Shown here: piece by piece, positions 59,622 to 64,000 of the stretch | How the letters are laid out: each line of letters begins with the position of its first letter | Numbering within the stretch: position 1 is the first letter of the stretch | Source: Halorussus rarus | GTDB lineage: Archaea > Halobacteriota > Halobacteria > Halobacteriales > Haladaptataceae | Assembly (NCBI RefSeq): GCF_003369835.1 | Contig: NZ_QPMJ01000001.1 | Location: forward strand, 558,001 to 622,000 | Length of the DNA stretch: 64,000 bases | Direction of reading: 5' to 3' | Program-made: the position numbers and the translations under genes | Notes under the pieces: model-generated | Databases searched by the model: none | What the model saw: the letters and a program-made list of their open reading frames with translations, nothing else | What the model was told of the DNA's origin: nothing

Positions 59622-60881
59622 TCAGTCCTCGAACTGCGAGCGGGCGACCGAGACGGACCGATCGCCGAGCGCGAAGGTCTCGACCGACTCCCGGACGCGT
59701 CGCGAGCGCGGGACCAGCCGGTCGAGGACGGTCGCCGACCCGCGGACGAGCCACGGGGGGACGCGTCGACCGTGGTCGAGCCAGAATGCCAGGCCGTGCG
59801 CGGCGCGTCGCTGGAGCGAGACGACCGACTCGACGGTCGGGCGGCGCCGCGCCTCGAAGCCCCGGAGCGCCTCGTCCGGCAGCGTCTCCCCGTCGTCCGC
59901 GAGCGCACTGACGAGGAGTCCGTGGGCGACGACGGCGTCTTCGACGGCGAGCGGATTGCCCTGGGCGCCGATGGGACTTGCGGTGTGGGCGGCGTCGCCC
60001 AGTAGCAGGAGGCCGTCGTCGGTCCATCCGGGCGCGACGCCCGGCGCGACGTCGAGCAGCGTGGTGTCGCCGAAGCCGTCCAGGTGGGCGTCGATAGCGG
60101 GCCCGAGGCTCGGGTCGACCGCGGCCACCCGATTCCGGAACGCTCCGAACCCCGCTTCCCTGATGGCTGTCCACTCGCCGGCCCGGACCGGGTAGCCGAC
60201 CTGGAGCTCGCCGGCGCCCAGGCCGAAGTACACGAGGATGCCGTCGCGGTCGATGCGGCCCTGCGTGCCGGCGTCGACGGCGCCGGCCGGGAGCTTGAAC
60301 CAGGCCAGGTCGATGGGCGAGTCGAACAGGCCGGGGTCGATGCCGGCGCTCGTCCGGACGGCAGAGTACCGCCCGTCGGCGCCGACCGCGACGCGCGCCT
60401 CGAACGCCACGTCTTCGTCGGCCTCGCGGTCGCGGGCGGTCACCCCCCGGACCGCACCGGACTCGTCCGCGCGGAGGTCGGTGACGGTGGTGGCGGGGTG
60501 GAACGCGAAGCCGTCGTACTCGCTCGCGCGCTCGACGAGGTACTCCAGGAGCGCGGGCTGTTCCATCATGAGCGCGTACGGATACTCCGTGTCGAGCAGG
60601 TCGAAGTCGAGCACCGTGATCCGCTCGCCGTAGAGCGAGAACGCCCCCTCGGCGACGGTCTCGTGGGCGAGATCGAGCACGTCGTCGAGCACGTCCATCT
60701 CGTCGAACAGCCGGATGACGCCGGGGTTCCAGCCGAACCCCCGGTACTCGCGCTCGAAGGAGGCGGCCCGCTCGACGAGCGCCACGTCGACGCCGCTTCT
60801 GGCGAGGAGGTACGCGAGCACGGCGCCGCCGGGCCCGCAGCCGACCACGACGACGTCGGCGGTCACGGTTCGCTCGGACAC
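59622..60881 (-). CDS. FAD-dependent monooxygenase/oxidoreductase (PHBH-type)
   Basis: The protein is 419 aa. The FAD motif VVVGCGPGGAVLAYLLARSG (GxGxxG) starts it, GADGRYSAVRT is the second FAD/NAD motif and LLLGDAAHTASPIGAQG is the ribityl-binding GD motif. These define the p-hydroxybenzoate hydroxylase/UbiH group, which oxidise aromatic or isoprenoid substrates. The substrate is not clear. It ends 95 bp before the start of the CxCxCC membrane gene. Confidence 0.9.
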   Translation of the reverse strand: MSERTVTADVVVVGCGPGGAVLAYLLARSGVDVALVERAASFEREYRGFGWNPGVIRLFDEMDVLDDVLDLAHETVAEGAFSLYGERITVLDFDLLDTEYPYALMMEQPALLEYLVERASEYDGFAFHPATTVTDLRADESGAVRGVTARDREADEDVAFEARVAVGADGRYSAVRTSAGIDPGLFDSPIDLAWFKLPAGAVDAGTQGRIDRDGILVYFGLGAGELQVGYPVRAGEWTAIREAGFGAFRNRVAAVDPSLGPAIDAHLDGFGDTTLLDVAPGVAPGWTDDGLLLLGDAAHTASPIGAQGNPLAVEDAVVAHGLLVSALADDGETLPDEALRGFEARRRPTVESVVSLQRRAAHGLAFWLDHGRRVPPWLVRGSATVLDRLVPRSRRVRESVETFALGDRSVSVARSQFED

Positions 60882-60958
60882 GCCTGCATCTCGTTCTCCG
60901 GGTAGTTATAGTTCGTCTCGGCAGGCGAGCAGTGGCACGGGATGTCGGTCGATAGCTC

Positions 60959-62257
60959 TCAATCGTCGGAGACGGTCCGATCGGGCGTATCGACCGCCGG
61001 TGCCGGCGGTTCGTGTGTGCCGAACTCCGGGTGTGTCTCTTCCATCCACAGATAGACGACCGCGCCGGAGACGAACATCAATACCCCGGTCATGACGAAC
61101 GCGGATTCGAGATTGACGAACTCCATCGAGAGACCGACCAGAATTGCGCCGATACCGTAGCCGGCGTCGCGCCACATCCGGTAGACGCCCATCCCGGTCG
61201 CACGCCAGGTCGGATGGGCGGCGTCGCCCGGAACAGTCATCAGATTCGGGTAGAGCAACGCCATCCCGAGCCCGGAGACACCAGAGAGAATCACCCACGG
61301 GAGATACCCCTCCACGAGGACCATCCCGAGGATACCCGAGCCGGCGAGGACCATCCCGGCGACGACGGGTGGACGGCGACCGATGCGGTCCGCGAGCCCG
61401 CCGGTTGCGATCTGGAGGAAGTACATCGCGCTGTGGACGCCGACGACGAACCCGACCGCTGCGATCCCGAGTCCCCGACTCGTGAGATACAGCGGGACGG
61501 CGAGCCAGAACAGCGTATCAACGAACTTCTCGATGTGGCCCGCCTGTGCCGCGGCGAACAGCGTCCTGTCACCGTAGGTCGCCCGCTTCAGCACCTCGAC
61601 GAACGGGAGGTCCGCGTCGCGGTGATCGTCGTCATCGACCTCTACCCCCGCGAGCTGGACCGTCTCCTCGATCAGGAAGACCGAGATGAGGAACGCCAGT
61701 ACGACCACGGCGGCGAGGAAGTAGAACGGCTCGGGCCGGAGGCTCGCGCGGGCAGCGATGACGCCCGTAATCCAGGCGCCTGCGGCGACGCCGGTGTACC
61801 CGAACGCCTCGTCGATGCCGACCGCGAGCCCTCGCTGCTCGGGACCTGCGATGTCGATCTTGGCGTTGATCGCCATACTCCAGGTCAACGCCTGGTTGAT
61901 GCCCAGCAGGACGTTCCCGACGGTGATCCAGCCCCAGCTCGGCGCGAAGATGAGGATGACCGGGAGCGGCAGTGCAGTCGCCCATCCGAGGACGAGCACC
62001 GGCTTGCGACCGTATTCGCCGCCCCACTTGCCGGCGTAGAGGTTGAGCAGCGCCTTGACGAAGCCGAACGAGACGACGAACGAGCCGATGACGAACAGCG
62101 ACTCGACGCCGAGCACGTCCCGGCCCAGCACGGGCACGACGGCGCGCTCGGAGCCGATGGTCAGTCCCGTCGCGAACACCAGCAGGACGTGCAGCGAGAA
62201 CTGTCCGAGGTGTTCGCGGATTCCCTGTTCGAGTTCGGCGGCGCTCGTGTTTACCAT
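60959..62257 (-). CDS. MFS transporter under divergent control
   Basis: The protein is 432 aa. Twelve spans; motif A copies LYAGKWGGEYGRKPVLVLGW and IATGGLADRIGRRPPVVAGM. An acidic cytoplasmic loop (VEVDDDDHRDADLPFVEVLK) joins the halves. The substrate is unknown, but its control region contains a perfect palindrome, and the HTH-10 regulator is encoded divergently. Some metal or drug exporters are organised this way. Confidence 0.88.
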   Translation of the reverse strand: MVNTSAAELEQGIREHLGQFSLHVLLVFATGLTIGSERAVVPVLGRDVLGVESLFVIGSFVVSFGFVKALLNLYAGKWGGEYGRKPVLVLGWATALPLPVILIFAPSWGWITVGNVLLGINQALTWSMAINAKIDIAGPEQRGLAVGIDEAFGYTGVAAGAWITGVIAARASLRPEPFYFLAAVVVLAFLISVFLIEETVQLAGVEVDDDDHRDADLPFVEVLKRATYGDRTLFAAAQAGHIEKFVDTLFWLAVPLYLTSRGLGIAAVGFVVGVHSAMYFLQIATGGLADRIGRRPPVVAGMVLAGSGILGMVLVEGYLPWVILSGVSGLGMALLYPNLMTVPGDAAHPTWRATGMGVYRMWRDAGYGIGAILVGLSMEFVNLESAFVMTGVLMFVSGAVVYLWMEETHPEFGTHEPPAPAVDTPDRTVSDD

Positions 62258-62262
62258 CGATG

Positions 62263-62279
62263 TTCCCCCGTAGGGGGAA
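62263..62279. promoter_or_regulatory. perfect palindrome in the MFS start region
   Basis: TTCCCCC-GTA-GGGGGAA lies 6-22 nt upstream of the MFS ATG, between it and a TATA-like CTATATGC (minus strand, 62283-62293). That is where a repressor would block the start site. Confidence 0.65.
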
Positions 62280-62296
62280 TACCTGCATATAGGTCC

Positions 62297-62314
62297 TGCC
62301 GGACATGACCGGCA
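62297..62314. promoter_or_regulatory. second inverted repeat between MFS and HTH-10 genes
   Basis: TGCCGG-ACATGA-CCGGCA, perfect arms of 6 bp, 33-50 nt before the HTH-10 ATG at 62347 and beyond the MFS TATA box. A candidate activator or repressor site. Confidence 0.5.
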
Positions 62315-62346
62315 CCGTTAACCCGGACGAGCTCCGATACTCCTGC

Positions 62347-63081
62347 ATGAGCCTGTACGAGGCCTCCTTCCGGGTGAAACACGAGTGTCCCTACCGGGAG
62401 CTCTCGAAACGTCACCCGGACCTCACGATACGCGAGTGGTACCTCAGCGACTGCCAGGTTCTCGAGATCACGGCCGACCGGGCCCCGACGGACGACCTGC
62501 TCGACGAGATCGACCGCCTGGGAACGACGCTCCACGAATCGGTCGACGATTCGGGGCTCCACGTCGTCACGCAGTCCTGCCTCTGCTCGCTCGAGGAATC
62601 GATTCTCGAGCGATTCGAGGAGTTCAACTGCCTGTACCAGCCGCCGACGATCCACCGGCACGGCTGGGAACACTACACGGTGATCGCGTTCGACGAAGCC
62701 GACGTTCGAGCGTTACACCGGAACCTCGAGGAGGACCGTGACATCGAGGTCCTGTCGAAGACGGCGATCGCGGAGCAGCAACTCCCCCACAGTATGCTTG
62801 CGCCGGTCGATCGACTGTTCGACGACGTAACCGACCGGCAACTGGCAGCACTCCAGTTGGCGCTCGAGAACGGCTACTACGAGCAGCCCCGAGAGACCTC
62901 CCTCCGCGACCTGGCCGCGCAGACGTCCGTCGCCCGGTCGACGTACGAGGAGCACCTCCGGAAGGCGGAGAACAAGCTCGTGGGGAACGCCGGGGCGTTC
63001 CTTCGACTGGTGGCGGCGAGCAGCGACGCGAATCCGCTGGCCGTTGATCGGGCGAGCCAACGCGGACAGAGTGCAGACTGA
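62347..63081 (+). CDS. HTH-10 (bacterio-opsin activator-type) transcriptional regulator
   Basis: The protein is 244 aa from ATG 62347 (MSLYEASFRVKHECPYRELS). The sensing region is mixed alpha/beta with Cys residues (HECPYRE, SDCQVLE, QSCLCSLEE, FNCLY), which could bind a metal or sense redox state. The HTH_10 domain reads LTDRQLAALQLALENGYYEQ (here VTDRQL), SLRDLAAQTSVARSTYEEHL and RKAENKLV. It probably controls the divergent MFS gene. A 14-codon extension to 62305 overlaps the inverted repeat and was rejected. Confidence 0.9.
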   Translation: MSLYEASFRVKHECPYRELSKRHPDLTIREWYLSDCQVLEITADRAPTDDLLDEIDRLGTTLHESVDDSGLHVVTQSCLCSLEESILERFEEFNCLYQPPTIHRHGWEHYTVIAFDEADVRALHRNLEEDRDIEVLSKTAIAEQQLPHSMLAPVDRLFDDVTDRQLAALQLALENGYYEQPRETSLRDLAAQTSVARSTYEEHLRKAENKLVGNAGAFLRLVAASSDANPLAVDRASQRGQSAD

Positions 63082-63168
63082 CCTACGGGAGGATGCCCTG
63101 AAGCGGGACTACAGGGTTTTGAGAGTACGGCGAGATACGAACGTCCGGTAGAGAATCCCGGTTCGCCA

Positions 63169-63272
63169 TAGTCCCGGGCGGATTCGAACCGCCGTCATGG
63201 GCTCTCTTCCGCATCGACTCGTAACTCGACACGTCCAAAGGCCCATATGATTGGCCACTACACCACGGGACT
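63169..63272 (-). tRNA. tRNA-Gln (TTG) with about 31-nt intron
   Basis: The acceptor arms AGTCCCG (63272-63266) and CGGGACT (63176-63170) pair fully, and A at 63169 is the discriminator. The T arm is GGCGG-TTCGAAT-CCGCC. The anticodon stem TGGGC/GCCCA encloses C-T-TTG-G, then an extra stretch of about 31 nt, then A; removing it leaves a 7-nt loop with anticodon TTG and a 73-nt tRNA. An intron after position 37 is known for haloarchaeal tRNA-Gln(UUG). CCA is not encoded. Confidence 0.9.
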
Positions 63273-63327
63273 TCGCTCACTTCGTTCGCTGGTCCCGTGA
63301 GCATCGAGAATCCTCGGATTCTCTCAC

Positions 63328-63404
63328 CACCACGGGACTCCTCGTTTCACGCGTCGTCCCGCGTGCCTCGCAGTTCCTTCGGAACTGCTCACCACCACGG
63401 GACT
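63328..63404 (-). repeat. two copies of the tRNA-Gln 5' 12-mer with hairpins
   Basis: AGTCCCGTGGTG, the first 12 nt of the tRNA, recurs at 63339-63328 and 63404-63393 (minus strand), 67 and 65 bp apart. Each copy continues GTGAG into a perfect hairpin (GAGAATCC/GGATTCTC at 63306-63323; GCAGTTCC/GGAACTGC at 63370-63388). They lie in the 415-bp stretch between the HTH-10 and DtxR genes, which otherwise holds only the tRNA. Confidence 0.82.
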
Positions 63405-63496
63405 TCGGCGTGTTCGCACCCGATTCTAGCGCGATGAACCACTTGAACGTATCGCAATCGAAAACCGCCGAGAAATCCGGAGACCGCTCCGCAGAC

Positions 63497-63928
63497 TCAG
63501 TCCGCCTCGCCCTCTTGCCGGACCAGTTCGGCGCACATGTCGGCCTCGGCGTCGAAGCAGTCCGGGCACTGGGGTTCGCGGTCGATGATGGTGTCGAGGC
63601 GCTCGGCGACGGTCTCGTCGATGACGCTCTCTAAGGCCTTCGCCTCGCTCGGGAACTCCTCGACCTCGAGGACGTTGTGGAGGAACCGCTCGATGATGCA
63701 GTAGGTCTGGAGCGCGTCGCGGGCCTGCTCGATGCCCTCGTCGGTGAGGGTGACGCCCTTGTACTTCTCGTGGTCGGCCAGCCCCCGGTCCTGGAGCTTG
63801 CCGATCATCTCGTTGACGCTGGCGGGACTCACGTCGAGTCGGTCGGCGAGCGCCCCGGTCGAGGCCGGACCGTTCTCCATCTGCTGCACGAGATAGATCG
63901 CCTTCAGGTACTGGTCTGCGGTGTTCAT
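63497..63928 (-). CDS. DtxR/MntR-family metal-dependent regulator, short form
   Basis: The protein is 143 aa. MNTADQYLKAIYLVQQMENG, GALADRLDVSPASVNEMIGK and HEKYKGVTLTDEGIEQARDA form the winged helix. The metal domain has CIIERFLHNVLEVEEFPSEA and LESVIDETVAERLDTI. A C-terminal cluster with REPQCPDCFDAEADMCAELV may bind an extra metal. No FeoA domain, unlike the gene at 51248. Its ATG overlaps the upstream stop (ATGA), so it is co-expressed with the truncated gene beyond the window. Confidence 0.9.
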   Translation of the reverse strand: MNTADQYLKAIYLVQQMENGPASTGALADRLDVSPASVNEMIGKLQDRGLADHEKYKGVTLTDEGIEQARDALQTYCIIERFLHNVLEVEEFPSEAKALESVIDETVAERLDTIIDREPQCPDCFDAEADMCAELVRQEGEAD

Positions 63929-64000
63929 TCTCTGGCCTCCATGACCGCGGTCACTTCCTCCACGCCCTCGGCCTCTTCCTCTCGGATCGCCTTCAAGATG
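63925..64000 (-). CDS. C-terminal fragment of a gene cut by window edge
   Basis: The last 24 codons read LKAIREEEAEGVEEVTAVME, ARE, stop. Acidic and helical; the protein cannot be identified from this piece. The ATGA overlap with the DtxR-type gene shows they are co-translated. A ferritin-like or metal-handling partner would fit the context, but that is a guess. Confidence 0.55.
   Translation of the reverse strand, partial: ILKAIREEEAEGVEEVTAVMEARE

Noticed and set aside
63083-63304. A 73-codon frame across the tRNA-Gln gene
   Set aside because: It reads through the tRNA and its intron; such frames are common over-calls at tRNA loci.
63261-63404. A CRISPR-like array (three short repeats at about 66-bp spacing)
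   Set aside because: The repeated 12-mer is the 5' end of the tRNA gene, the spacers are hairpins, and no cas gene is present. There is no CRISPR array in the window.

Overview
The window looks like chromosomal DNA from a halophilic archaeon (class Halobacteria). The base composition is very GC-rich, the proteins are strongly acidic, and many genes start about 25-31 nt after a TATA-like box with no room for a leader. It also carries a TFB transcription factor, CetZ, RnhA with its operon partner, a HalOD1 protein, a halocyanin-like protein, an intron-bearing tRNA-Gln and many small zinc-ribbon proteins. The genus cannot be fixed from the sequence alone. DUF family names below are given from memory of haloarchaeal annotation and were not searched.

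Layout. 1-6.7 kb: a truncated methyltransferase, a Mut7-C RNase-fold gene coupled to PolX, a second methyltransferase, a zinc-finger rhomboid protease and endonuclease V. 7-16 kb: an SDR, an epimerase, a membrane-anchored DHH phosphoesterase, an aldo/keto reductase, an MFS carrier, a sugar-phosphoglycerate synthase-like glycosyltransferase and a Get3/ArsA ATPase. 16.5-21.1 kb (minus) and 29.1-34.2 kb (plus): two halves of a type IV pilus/Tad-like secretion cluster. Between them lie an AP-superfamily phosphohydrolase, a catalytically degenerate DHH paralogue, pyrophosphatase, PadR, RNase HI, TFB and CetZ. 34-50 kb: NreA, DUF302, a CPBP protease, halocyanin, an M20 amidohydrolase, NhaC, an S10 paralogue, Nudix, a possible PD-(D/E)XK protein, enoyl-CoA hydratase, MFS, cupin and threonine synthase. 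50.6-52 kb: a small metal-regulator neighbourhood with similar promoter motifs. 52-64 kb: LysE, HD, AlaX, membrane proteins flanking an FG-GAP/PQQ-like propeller, an FAD monooxygenase, a divergent MFS/HTH-10 pair, tRNA-Gln and a second DtxR-like regulator.

The most unusual signal is a family of five dispersed intergenic elements (149-198 bp) at 7991, 16279, 21159, 30285 and 44852. They share an almost invariant 19-nt 5' block, internal conserved boxes and a terminal hairpin followed by CAGCGCGCGCC. The hairpin arms differ between copies but stay perfectly complementary. Four of the five point at a gene start 75-96 bp away. Two inverted copies sit at the inner ends of the split secretion cluster. 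The three promoters of that cluster share a 34-nt TATA-to-ATG segment, which supports joint regulation of the two halves.

All coordinates, motifs and pairings were worked out by eye. No database search or folding program was used.
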